DNA from: Candidatus Baltobacteraceae bacterium
GTDB lineage: Bacteria; Vulcanimicrobiota; Vulcanimicrobiia; Vulcanimicrobiales; Vulcanimicrobiaceae
Direction: 5' to 3'
NCBI GenBank assembly: GCA_036488875.1
Contig: DASXGW010000012.1
Location: 62,001-126,000 of the forward strand
DNA length: 64,000 bases
Below the pieces are notes generated by a model that had not been told where the DNA came from, ran no database searches, and saw only the letters and a list, made by a program, of their open reading frames with translations. Shown piece after piece: positions 35,028 to 43,273 of this stretch (within the stretch, counting starts at the first letter, position 1; the number at the start of each line of letters is the position of its first letter). The translations under genes and the position numbers were made by a program.

Positions 35028-35321
35028 ATGAAACAGCACATCGCAGCGGCTGTGCTGGCGGCTGTTACGTTCTTCGCAGCGGCTCTGCCGGCAGCGGCCC
35101 AAGTCTACGTTACCGTCGCCCCACCGGCGCCGGTAGTCGAAACCATTCCCGTTTCGCCCGGGCACGGCTACGTTTGGGTGCCGGGTTACTACCGATGGAA
35201 CGGCGTGCGGTACGTGTGGGTACACGGGCATTATGTACTGCATGCGGGACACTGGTGCCCCGGCGGGTGGCACCACACACCAGCGCGCGGATGGTGGTAC
35301 ACTCCGGGTCACTGGTGCTAA
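35028..35321 (+). CDS. small exported Tyr/Trp/Gly/His-rich repeat protein (YXWGXW-like)
   Basis: 97 residues. A Sec signal ([19 protein letters not shown]...AAA) is followed by a mature part made of repeats resembling [19 protein letters not shown] and [17 protein letters not shown]. This pattern matches the YXWGXW/BcpO-type repeat found in exported proteins of many Gram-negative bacteria, of unknown function. It is 21 bases after tgt and not obviously functionally linked. Confidence 0.75.
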   Translation: MKQHIAAAVLAAVTFFAAALPAAAQVYVTVAPPAPVVETIPVSPGHGYVWVPGYYRWNGVRYVWVHGHYVLHAGHWCPGGWHHTPARGWWYTPGHWC

Positions 35322-35381
35322 CCTAGCGACCGACCCGACCCCTGAATCCCGTCACGGTGCTGCGCTGTTCGAAGGTGAGTT

Positions 35382-36047
35382 ATGGCGAAGATACTGATAA
35401 TCGTCACCGGACACTCCGAAATCGACGCGCAGCACCCAACGGGACTGTGGTACGAGGAATATGCCGCGCCGTACGCGGCCTTCCGGCGCGAGGGCTTCGA
35501 CGTCGTTACCGCGAGTCTACGGGGCGGAGCGACGCCGGTCGATCCGCGCTCGTTCGAAGGTGTCAAAGCCGACGATGCGGTGATGCACGCGCTCGAGAAC
35601 ACCGTGACTTTGCAGCAGGCCGGCGACGCCTACCAATACGACGCGGTCTTTCTTCCCGGCGGTCACGGAACGATGTTCGACCTCGCGAAGAGCCAGCCGC
35701 TCAAAGCGCTCGTCAGCGAGCTCGACGCGCAGGGAAAGATCGTCGCGGCGGTCTGCCACGGACCGGCCGCGTTCGTCGACGCCATTCGCGCCGCCCAGCC
35801 GCGCACGCTCGTCGACGGACGGCGTATCACGTGCTTTACCGATGCCGAAGAGCGCGCGACCAAACTCGACGCGTTGATGCCGTTTCTGCTCGCGTCCAAG
35901 CTGCGCTCGCAAGGCGCGAACGTGGTCGAAGGGCCGGATTGGTCCGATCACGTCGAGGTCGACGGGAACTGGGTCACCGGACAGAATCCGCAATCGAGCG
36001 AGAGCGCCGCTCGAGCCGTGATCGAAGCGCTACGCGCGCGCGTGTGA
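35382..36047 (+). CDS. DJ-1/PfpI-family class I amidotransferase-like protein (Hsp31-type)
   Basis: 221 residues. The fold is marked by ILIIVTGHSE near the start, a GLWYEEYAAPY acidic pocket, DAVFLPGGHG and the nucleophile elbow VAAVCHGPAA with its Cys. The longer insert groups it with Hsp31/type 1 GATase-domain proteins, which act as glyoxalase III or deglycase-like enzymes. GAAGGTGAG lies just upstream of the ATG. It overlaps the convergent ileS by 18 bases. Confidence 0.88.
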   Translation: MAKILIIVTGHSEIDAQHPTGLWYEEYAAPYAAFRREGFDVVTASLRGGATPVDPRSFEGVKADDAVMHALENTVTLQQAGDAYQYDAVFLPGGHGTMFDLAKSQPLKALVSELDAQGKIVAAVCHGPAAFVDAIRAAQPRTLVDGRRITCFTDAEERATKLDALMPFLLASKLRSQGANVVEGPDWSDHVEVDGNWVTGQNPQSSESAARAVIEALRARV

Positions 36048-38861
36048 GACGACCGCGGCGCAATCCGCGCAGATCGCCGGGTGCTCGGGGTCGACACCCA
36101 ACGGCCGAAACTTCCAGCAGCGCTGGCACTTCTCGCCGGCGGCGTTGCGTAGCTCGAATCCAGTTACACCCGTCGCGCCGTCCGTAGTCTGCGCCTCGTT
36201 GAGCTCGAGCTGCGAGACGACGAGCGCCTCGCGCAGGTTGTCGCCGAGTGCCGCCAGTTTCGCGTACAACGGTTTGGCCACGTCCAGGCGCAGCTGTGCT
36301 TCGAAATCGCGCGGCGATTCGCTGGCCGCGACGCGCGCGCGCAAGGCGCGCAGGTCGTCCCACAGCGCGAGGTCCGCTTCCAGCGATTCCGCCTTTCCGT
36401 GCACGGTGCGGAACGACGTGTCGAAGACGCTTTCGGCGTCGCCGCGCAGCGCCTCGGGGAGCGCCTGCCACGCTTCCTCGGCCGTAAACGACAGCACCGG
36501 CGCGATCGCGGTCAGAAAGCTGGTTAACACGTAGAGCAGCGCCGATTGCGCGCTGCGCCGTCGCGGATCGTTGCTCGCGCGCGAGTAGAGCGGATCCTTG
36601 AGCGCGTCGAAATACAGGCCCGACATCGCGCTCTCGAAATTGACGATCTCCAAATATGCGTCGTGCAAGTTCGTCCGGTCGTACGCGAGCTTGACGCCGG
36701 TAACGAACAGATCGGTGACGTTGCACGCGAGCCGGTCGAGCGGCTGCATCGCGTCGCGTTCGACGACGTCCGCGGGCGCGAGATCCTCGAGATTGGAGAG
36801 CATGAAGCGGATGCGATTACGCAGGTTCCGGTAGACGCGGCCGATCTGATCGACCACGTTCGGACCGAAGCGCACGTCGTCGAAGAACTCGACCGACGCA
36901 ACCCAGAGGCGCAATACGTCGGCGCCGAACTTCTCCATTGCCTCGCGCGCCCCGATGCCGGTGCCGAGCGATTTGGACATCGCGCGACCCTGTTCGTCGT
37001 TGACCCAGCCGTGAGTCACGACGTGCTTGTACGGCGCGCGCCCTTTTATCGCAACGCCCGTGATGAGCGAGCTGCGGAACCAGCCGCGATACTGGTCGGC
37101 GCCCTCGAGCACCATGTCCGACGGCCACGGAAGACCCTCGCGCCCCAGGACTGCCAGATGCGTGACGCCGGACTCAAACCAGATGTCGACGATGTTGAAC
37201 TCTTTTTCGAACGTCGTACCGGCGCACGACGGACAGGCAAAACCTTCCGGAAGGTACGTTTCGACCGGATCGCTCCACCACGCGCCGGCACCCACGTCGG
37301 CAAAGCGTTTTGCGGCCAGCCGCGCCACCCGCGGGTCGAGCGTCGATTCGCCGCAGTTCAGACAGACGATCGCCGGAATCGGTGTGCCCCACGTACGCTG
37401 CCGTGAGATGCACCACTCCGGATGCGTCTCGATCATCTGGCGCTGGCGCATTTTGCCCCATTGGGGCGTGTACTCGACGTCGTCGATTGCGTCGACGGCG
37501 CGCTGACGCAGCACGTTTTGATCCATCGCGATGAACCACTGCGCGGTCGCGCGGAAGATCACCGGATTGTGGCAGCGCCAGCAGTGCGGATACGAATGCT
37601 CGATTTCGCCGGCGCTCCACAGCGCGCCGCTGCGCTCGAGATCTTCCACAATTGCTTTGTTGGCCTTGAAGATGAACTGGCCGGCGTACGGACCCGCTTC
37701 CGATGTGAAGTGTCCGCGCGCGTCGACGGGATTGAGAATCGGCAGATTGTATTTGACGCCCGTATCGAAGTCGTCGGCTCCGTGCCCCGGCGCCGTGTGC
37801 ACCGCGCCCGTTCCGGTTTCGAGGTCGACGTAATCGGCGAGCACGATTGCGCAATCGCGATCCATGAACGGATGGCGCACCGCTAATCCGTCGAGCTCCT
37901 TGCCGGCAACCTGCGCGAGCAGCTCGGCATCCTTGAACCGCTCGCCCAGCGCCTGCGGCGCGAGCGCGGTCGCAAGGATGAGCAACTCTTCGCCGATGCG
38001 ATACAACCCGTAGGTGGCGTCCGGGCGCAGCGCGATTGCCACGTTAGCCGGCAACGTCCACGGCGTCGTCGTCCAAATGAGAAACGAGAGCCGGATCTTG
38101 CTATCGTGGAGAAACGCCTGCCCTTCGACTTCGCGCCCTTCGGGCGCTACGCTCAGGATGACATTAGCAATTGCGCTGCGCTGTTCGTCATTAGCGGTAA
38201 AGCGGACGTAGATCGAGGGCGACTTCTTCGTCTCGTACTCGATCTCGGCTTCGGCCAGCGCGGTTTCGTCGTGCACGCACCACAACGTCGAGCGCAAACC
38301 TTTATAGATTTGCTGCTTCTCGGCGAGATCGGCGAGGGCGTTGACGATGGTCGCTTCGAACGAAGGATCGATCGTGCGATACGGCTGATCCCACAACCCG
38401 AAGTTCCCCATGCGGATGCGAATCTCGCGCTGCTTGTCCAGCCAAAAGAGCGCGCGTTCCGCGCACTGACGGCGCAGCTCGAGCGGGTCGATGTCGTGGA
38501 AATCCTTGATGCCCAAATGCTTGAGCGTCTCCAGCTCGATGGGCAGTCCGTGCATGTCCCAGCCCGGAACGAACTTTGCGTACTTGCCGCCGAGCAGCGC
38601 GATCTTCACGAACATGTCCTTGAGAACCATGTTGAAGAAACCGCCCATGTGCGGCTCGTTATTGGCGTACGGCGGTCCGTCGTGAAAGACCCAGGGGCCG
38701 TTGGGAGCGTTATGCTCCAAGCGGCGCTCGTACGTCCGGTGCTCTTTCCACCAGCGCACGCGGTCGGGTTCCCGTTTCGGCAAATCCGCCTTCATCGGGA
38801 ACTCGGTCTTGGGTAGGTTCAACGTCTCGCGATAATCGCGGGCCACGGTGTTCTCGCTCAC
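36030..38861 (-). CDS. ileS: isoleucyl-tRNA synthetase
   Basis: 943 residues, full length, from GTG 38861 overlapping the csaB stop. The active-site motif is PPYANNEPHMGGFFN, so the HIGH box reads HMGG (residues 71-74). FVPGWDMHGLPIE and the CP1 editing domain follow, with VHTAPGHGADDF. The KMSKS loop near residue 625 reads AMSKS. The C-terminus holds the zinc pair CQRCW...CADC. It charges tRNA-Ile with isoleucine and edits valine. Altered HIGH and KMSKS letters are unusual but the rest is normal. Confidence 0.95.
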   Translation of the reverse strand: MSENTVARDYRETLNLPKTEFPMKADLPKREPDRVRWWKEHRTYERRLEHNAPNGPWVFHDGPPYANNEPHMGGFFNMVLKDMFVKIALLGGKYAKFVPGWDMHGLPIELETLKHLGIKDFHDIDPLELRRQCAERALFWLDKQREIRIRMGNFGLWDQPYRTIDPSFEATIVNALADLAEKQQIYKGLRSTLWCVHDETALAEAEIEYETKKSPSIYVRFTANDEQRSAIANVILSVAPEGREVEGQAFLHDSKIRLSFLIWTTTPWTLPANVAIALRPDATYGLYRIGEELLILATALAPQALGERFKDAELLAQVAGKELDGLAVRHPFMDRDCAIVLADYVDLETGTGAVHTAPGHGADDFDTGVKYNLPILNPVDARGHFTSEAGPYAGQFIFKANKAIVEDLERSGALWSAGEIEHSYPHCWRCHNPVIFRATAQWFIAMDQNVLRQRAVDAIDDVEYTPQWGKMRQRQMIETHPEWCISRQRTWGTPIPAIVCLNCGESTLDPRVARLAAKRFADVGAGAWWSDPVETYLPEGFACPSCAGTTFEKEFNIVDIWFESGVTHLAVLGREGLPWPSDMVLEGADQYRGWFRSSLITGVAIKGRAPYKHVVTHGWVNDEQGRAMSKSLGTGIGAREAMEKFGADVLRLWVASVEFFDDVRFGPNVVDQIGRVYRNLRNRIRFMLSNLEDLAPADVVERDAMQPLDRLACNVTDLFVTGVKLAYDRTNLHDAYLEIVNFESAMSGLYFDALKDPLYSRASNDPRRRSAQSALLYVLTSFLTAIAPVLSFTAEEAWQALPEALRGDAESVFDTSFRTVHGKAESLEADLALWDDLRALRARVAASESPRDFEAQLRLDVAKPLYAKLAALGDNLREALVVSQLELNEAQTTDGATGVTGFELRNAAGEKCQRCWKFRPLGVDPEHPAICADCAAVVSHARA

Positions 38862-39943
38862 TCCTTCATTAACTCGTCCAGGACGTCGAAGTTCCGCTCG
38901 GCCAACCGCCGTACCGCCTCGACCCGCCCGGACAGGTGGGCGGAAAGAGCGTCGCGCTCGGCAACCAGCCTGTCGACGAGTGCGTCGACCGTTTCGTCGT
39001 CGGACTTGGGCCGCCCGGGAGTCCATAGCGGTTCGAGCGGATACGCGAGATCGCTGCACAGCGCCGCGACCTTGGGATCGTAGGGAACCGCCAAGAACGG
39101 CACTGCGTACCGCGCGGCCAGGATCAACGCGTGCAGCCGCATGCCGACGACCACGCGCGCGCCGCGCAACACCGCGGCCGCCCGCGGTAAGGTCGACTCG
39201 GGCAGCAACACCGGCGTCGAGGTGCATTGCCGAATGATCGCCGTCGACACCTCGGCGTCGCCGATCCCGCCCAGAGGCAAAAATGCCGTCCGGATGCCGT
39301 GCTCTTTGGCTAACCGGTCGACCGCGCGCGCGATGACGCGGCCGCCGTCCTGCATTCCGCTCGTTTTGCGCACGCTCACGACGGCGTACGGTCCGCTTTC
39401 CGGTCCTAACCCTTCGCCTGAGAGATCGACCTCCGCGTCGGGTGCGTCGTACAGAAACACCGGATCCGACGTACGCTCGACGGGAGTCCGCGGCAGCATC
39501 GATTGCAGCAGCTCGCGCGAGCGCTCGTCGCGAACGGTCGCGCGTTTGAGGCCGCGGCAGTAGCGCCCCACGATGAAGCGCCCCAATCCGTCGAGCGGCC
39601 CGACCGATTGCGCGAAGATCATCGTTTTGCGTTTCGAGCGAATCGCGTCGCGCAGAATCGCCACGTAATACAGCAGGCTGCGCAAGCTGGTGGCGTTTTG
39701 CAGCAGTCCGCCGCCGCCCGAAACCACGACGTCGGCGCGCCCGATCGCTTCGCGTACCGATCGCCACTGCCAACGCGGCACGCTGGCAACGTTATATGCC
39801 GCGGCGGTCGCTTGCGGCGTGGCCGACAGCACCTCGAGATCGAGCTGCGGAAAGCGCTCGCGCAGACGCTGCACGATGACTTCCAGCAACGCCTCGTCGC
39901 CGAGGTTGCCGAACCCGTAGTAGCCCGAGATCAGAACGCGCAT
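38858..39943 (-). CDS. csaB: polysaccharide pyruvyl transferase CsaB
   Basis: 361 residues. It has the CsaB N-terminus SGYYGFGNLGDEALL, VVSGGGGLLQNATS, IFAQSVGPL, VSVRKTSG, and the ligand region GMRLHALILAARYAVPFLAV. It transfers pyruvate to wall or envelope glycans, which in Bacillus and Thermus lets S-layer homology (SLH) proteins bind. It directly follows the DUF5693 gene (TAAATG junction), its usual partner. This implies a pyruvylated surface polymer and probably SLH-anchored proteins elsewhere. Confidence 0.93.
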   Translation of the reverse strand: MRVLISGYYGFGNLGDEALLEVIVQRLRERFPQLDLEVLSATPQATAAAYNVASVPRWQWRSVREAIGRADVVVSGGGGLLQNATSLRSLLYYVAILRDAIRSKRKTMIFAQSVGPLDGLGRFIVGRYCRGLKRATVRDERSRELLQSMLPRTPVERTSDPVFLYDAPDAEVDLSGEGLGPESGPYAVVSVRKTSGMQDGGRVIARAVDRLAKEHGIRTAFLPLGGIGDAEVSTAIIRQCTSTPVLLPESTLPRAAAVLRGARVVVGMRLHALILAARYAVPFLAVPYDPKVAALCSDLAYPLEPLWTPGRPKSDDETVDALVDRLVAERDALSAHLSGRVEAVRRLAERNFDVLDELMKE

Positions 39944-41965
39944 TTATCGTGTCGTTGTGGAGACAGGCCGAGCGAACCGGCGATAGAGCCAAATGAGCGC
40001 GATGCCGATGATGGCTCCAACCCACAGGCCGTTGAAGACGCGCAATATCGAGACGGCCAGCGGCGTGTGCAGGTGCGAAAACGTATCGACAACGTCGCCG
40101 ATGCCGACGCCGATCCCGAGCGCGAGCAGCCAGCCGATCGCGCGCCGGTGCAGCGGCAACAGCGCGGACACGAGCATCATGCACGGGAATCCGATCAAGA
40201 ACTCTTTGAAGCGCGGACGCACGCTCAAAATACTCGTCAGCACGTGCCGCAACGTCAGCTCGATCTGCGACGGCGAGACGTCGCTCTCGTTGCCGCTGCG
40301 CATCACCAGCAATATGCCGGCGGCGACGATAACGATGCCCGCGAAGAGTTGATACGTCAGTACGGGCGACAGGAACACGTCGCGCGGACGCTCGACGCCC
40401 GAGCCGTACCGCTTGTCGAACATATAGAGCACCAGCGCGGCGAACGGCGCGAAGGCCAGTACCGCTTTGACGCCGCGGAAACGCTCGATCTCCTCCATCG
40501 CCAGCGGCGAGCTCATCAAGCCCACGACGACGAGCGCGCCGAGCAGCGCGACGCCGGTTGCGGCGAGCGTCCAGCCGAGGCTGCGCGCGATCTGTTCGCC
40601 GCTGCGCGGGGACGGCGTCTCGGCAAACGCCGGAATCAATACGAGGAATGCGGCGATCTCAAAGAGCAGCGCGCCGGCGAGCGCGACGATCGAACGCGCC
40701 ACCAAGTCGTGATGACTGGCGACACCCGCCGCGTACACGAGGATCGTCAGCGCGTAGGCCGCGATGGCCCAGCCGGGACGATACCAGCCGAAGAAGCCGA
40801 GCAGCAGCACGAAGATCGACGGAACGGCAAGCGCGCAGATTCCCACGAGAGCCCGGTTGTTGCCGCGATACGGCAGAATCGGCGTCGCGCGTCCAAGTTT
40901 GAACCCGTTGGCTTTTAGCTCGTCGGCGACGGCCTTGACCATTTCCACGTTGGTGGCTTCGATCGACAGCGATCCGTCTTGATGGTCCCACGGCCGCAAG
41001 TACACGACGCGAACGTTGCGCTCGCGCACGCCGAGCACGTAGCGCCCGACGACCTCGTCGAGCTTGATCTTGTCCAGCTCGGTCTTGGCGATCGCCTGCA
41101 CGCGAACGGTGCGGCCCGGGATGAGCCGCGCCAAGCTGACGTTGCCTTTTTGGATCTGACTGTCGTCGTACGTCTCGATCGTTCCGAAGTTGAACGTGTG
41201 CGCTTTGAACGCTGCCGCCGCGTCGTCGATGTGATCGGGATATCCGAGCACCTGATTGCGCAGCCCGAAGAAAATGACGGTCGATACTTTCGGATCGTAT
41301 TTCAGTACGTCGCGAAAGAGCGCGTTCATCTGCGGCTCTTGGAAACGCTCGTCGTTTTGGAAGCGCGGAATGACGAGCAGGCCGAGATGATGCGCGAGCT
41401 CGAGTTGATCGGTCGGAATTCCCAGTGCGGTGTTGTTGAAGTAATCGATCTGCGTGCGCACTTCGATGAGATACGGCTTGGAGGCGTGCAGCACGCGCAC
41501 GCTCTTAGGCTCGAAGTGCAGCGCCAGCTGCGATAAGTAGCGATGGTACGACGAGGGATCGGCAACGAGCAGGTACACCGCGCCGGGGTCGAGGCGCTTG
41601 GCCGCCATGAGTCCCGCGATCGTGGGGTTGCCGATGGGCGAGATGTCCGCCTGATTCAAAAGCTGCGCGCCCGTCGAGACGGAGGCCTTACCGTCGTAGC
41701 CGACGGCCCCGCCGAGCTCCTCGGTCAGCGCGAGCGACGTGAGCCCCGCGCGCCGCAACGCGATCAAAAACGCGCTGGGATTATAGTTATACGAGCGCGC
41801 GAGCGCGGCGAAATCTTGGAAGTCCATCGCTAGCTCGACGCGTTTGGCGTGCGATTCGGCGCGCGCTCGAAACGCCGCGACGGCGAGCGAAGCGAGCAGG
41901 GCAACGAGCAAGACGATTGCGGCATAACGCGTACGCGAGTCGATGAATTTCACGAAGCCGCCCAT
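39944..41965 (-). CDS. DUF5693-family membrane protein linked to CsaB
   Basis: 673 residues from ATG 41965. One N-terminal helix precedes a large extracytoplasmic domain (about residues 35-355; AMDFQDFAALARSYN, LTSLALTEELGGAV, VIPRFQND, VVYLRPWDHQDG), and then roughly nine membrane helices (about 370-665). This matches DUF5693, a family that travels with csaB and is thought to help make or export the wall polymer CsaB modifies. No enzymatic motif is obvious. An earlier in-frame ATG at 42049 would translate through the terminator hairpin and is rejected. Confidence 0.85.
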   Translation of the reverse strand: MGGFVKFIDSRTRYAAIVLLVALLASLAVAAFRARAESHAKRVELAMDFQDFAALARSYNYNPSAFLIALRRAGLTSLALTEELGGAVGYDGKASVSTGAQLLNQADISPIGNPTIAGLMAAKRLDPGAVYLLVADPSSYHRYLSQLALHFEPKSVRVLHASKPYLIEVRTQIDYFNNTALGIPTDQLELAHHLGLLVIPRFQNDERFQEPQMNALFRDVLKYDPKVSTVIFFGLRNQVLGYPDHIDDAAAAFKAHTFNFGTIETYDDSQIQKGNVSLARLIPGRTVRVQAIAKTELDKIKLDEVVGRYVLGVRERNVRVVYLRPWDHQDGSLSIEATNVEMVKAVADELKANGFKLGRATPILPYRGNNRALVGICALAVPSIFVLLLGFFGWYRPGWAIAAYALTILVYAAGVASHHDLVARSIVALAGALLFEIAAFLVLIPAFAETPSPRSGEQIARSLGWTLAATGVALLGALVVVGLMSSPLAMEEIERFRGVKAVLAFAPFAALVLYMFDKRYGSGVERPRDVFLSPVLTYQLFAGIVIVAAGILLVMRSGNESDVSPSQIELTLRHVLTSILSVRPRFKEFLIGFPCMMLVSALLPLHRRAIGWLLALGIGVGIGDVVDTFSHLHTPLAVSILRVFNGLWVGAIIGIALIWLYRRFARPVSTTTR

Positions 41966-41970
41966 TTCGA

Positions 41971-42008
41971 GCCAAAAACAACAGGACCCGCCATAGGCGA
42001 GTCCTGTT
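41971..42008 (-). terminator. intrinsic terminator upstream of DUF5693
   Basis: On the minus strand AACAGGAC pairs with GTCCTGTT (42008-42001 and 41987-41980), continued after one mismatch by CGCC/GGCG around a 3-base loop, then TTTTT. It would stop transcripts coming from the enoyl-CoA hydratase gene, and leaves about six bases before the DUF5693 start; a transcript starting between hairpin and ATG would be near-leaderless. Confidence 0.78.
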
Positions 42009-42126
42009 GCCGTCGCGTATGCGCGATGCCCTTTTTGTCGGGTTTGCACATACCGGGTGTGGGCGACGTCTGTGGTTCATCGCGCGTGCCGTAAGCCCAC
42101 GATTCGGCAGCGCGGACGGCTACGTT

Positions 42127-42918
42127 TCAACCCTTCGAAGTCGACCCCTTCCACTGCGGAACGCGCTTGTTCAAGAAGGCACTCATGCCTTCCTGAGCGT
42201 CTTCCTCGAGCGCATTTGACGTCATCACTTCCTTAGCGTACTCGTAGGCACTCGACTGTTCCAAATCGATCTGACGATAAAACGCGGCCTTACCGATTCC
42301 AACGACCACGCCGCTGGCCGCGGCGATCTTTCGCGCCAGCTCGACGGCTTCGGCGTGCACCTCGTCCGGCGGCACGACCCGGTTGACCAGCCCCCAGTCG
42401 CGCGCCGTTTCCGCGTCGATCGAATCTCCTGTAAGCAGCATCTCCATCGCGCGCTTGCGGCCGACGGCACGGGTCAGCGCGACCATCGGGGTGCTGCAGA
42501 AAAGGCCGATGCGTACCCCCGGCGTGGCGAAGGTCGCCTGCGTCGACGCCACCGCGAGATCGCAGGTCGCCACCAGCTGGCATCCCGCCGCGGTCGCCAC
42601 GCCGGCAACCTCGGCGATGACCGGTTGAGCAATAGACTGGACGCGCTCCATGAGCTTGACGCAGACGTCGAACACCTCGCGATAGGCCTCGACGTCGCGG
42701 CCCACGAGCTGGCGCAGATCGTGGCCCGCCGAGAACGCGGGGCCCTCGGCGCGCAGGATGACGGCGCGAACCTCGGGATCGGCCCCGGCGCTGGCCAGTG
42801 CGCCGTCCAGCTCGCGCATCATGTCGAGCGACAGCGCATTGCGCTTCTCGGGACGGCTCAGGGTGAGAACGGCGACATCGCCGTCGCGCTCGACGTTAAC
42901 GCATGAACTTGTTTGCAT
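42127..42918 (-). CDS. enoyl-CoA hydratase/isomerase family protein
   Basis: 263 residues from ATG 42918. Crotonase-fold marks: LSRPEKRNALSLDMM, FSAGHDLRQLVG (first oxyanion-hole segment), IAEVAGVATAAGCQLVATCDLAVAS (second segment), and the helix with GRKRAMEMLLTGDSIDAETA. It hydrates or isomerises acyl-CoA esters; the exact substrate is unclear, with similarity to the ECHDC3-like branch. It stands alone, with no other beta-oxidation genes nearby. Confidence 0.88.
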   Translation of the reverse strand: MQTSSCVNVERDGDVAVLTLSRPEKRNALSLDMMRELDGALASAGADPEVRAVILRAEGPAFSAGHDLRQLVGRDVEAYREVFDVCVKLMERVQSIAQPVIAEVAGVATAAGCQLVATCDLAVASTQATFATPGVRIGLFCSTPMVALTRAVGRKRAMEMLLTGDSIDAETARDWGLVNRVVPPDEVHAEAVELARKIAAASGVVVGIGKAAFYRQIDLEQSSAYEYAKEVMTSNALEEDAQEGMSAFLNKRVPQWKGSTSKG

Positions 42919-42943
42919 CTGAATCCTTGGTCCCGTAAGGGGG

Positions 42944-42960
42944 CCCCAACGCAGTTGGGG
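42944..42960 (-). other. hairpin in the enoyl-CoA hydratase leader
   Basis: CCCCAAC (42944-42950) pairs with GTTGGGG (42954-42960) with a GCA loop, flanked by further G and C runs. It lies 26 bases upstream of the hydratase start and resembles the hairpin at 43011-43035 (both have CCCCAA arms). No T run follows on either strand. Confidence 0.45.
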
Positions 42961-43010
42961 GGGCGCGCAGCATCGCGCACGATGCGGAGTGCCTATCAAA
43001 CTTCAGGGGT

Positions 43011-43035
43011 CCCCAAACGCGACTAGCGTTTGGGG
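43011..43035 (-). other. perfect hairpin immediately 3' of tRNA-Val
   Basis: CCCCAAACGC (43011-43020) pairs perfectly with GCGTTTGGGG (43026-43035) around a 5-base loop, five bases beyond the mature tRNA end. It probably marks transcript end or processing, though a U tract is missing. Confidence 0.55.
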
Positions 43036-43040
43036 AATCA

Positions 43041-43113
43041 TGGGCGATGACGGGCTCGAACCGCCGACATCCTCCTTGTAAGGGAGGCGCTCTCCCAGCT
43101 GAGCTAATCGCCC
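43041..43113 (-). tRNA. tRNA-Val (anticodon UAC)
   Basis: The minus strand folds into a complete cloverleaf: acceptor GGGCGAT/ATCGCCC, a D arm GCTC...GAGC with AGCTGGGA loop, an anticodon stem CCTCC/GGAGG around CTTACAA (anticodon TAC, valine), a T arm GGCGG-TTCGAGC-CCGTC with one G-U, and discriminator A. The 3' CCA is not encoded. It is 73 bases long. Confidence 0.95.
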
Positions 43114-43273
43114 ACAGCGCGTGCGCAAGCATCTTCGCACGAGCGGGACGGGTGCGTCAAACCGATAGTGCGGGCGGCTGCCCGGAGGACCGAAGTTACC
43201 ATCGGCGAACGCCACACGCAAGAACCGGCTGCGGCAATTGCCACATTCGGTATTCGTTATAGGTGAGGTTTTC

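Noticed and set aside
38862-39773. N-terminal extension of ileS through csaB
   Set aside because: The translation is low-complexity Arg-rich and lies antiphase over csaB; the GTGA junction at 38858-38861 marks the true start.
41966-42049. Longer DUF5693 start at ATG 42049
   Set aside because: The extension translates the arms of an intrinsic terminator and lacks protein-like character.
42009-42126. Possible riboswitch between the hydratase and DUF5693 genes
   Set aside because: I compared the G/A-rich stretches with c-di-GMP, fluoride and cobalamin consensus cores and found no convincing match; only the terminator is supported.
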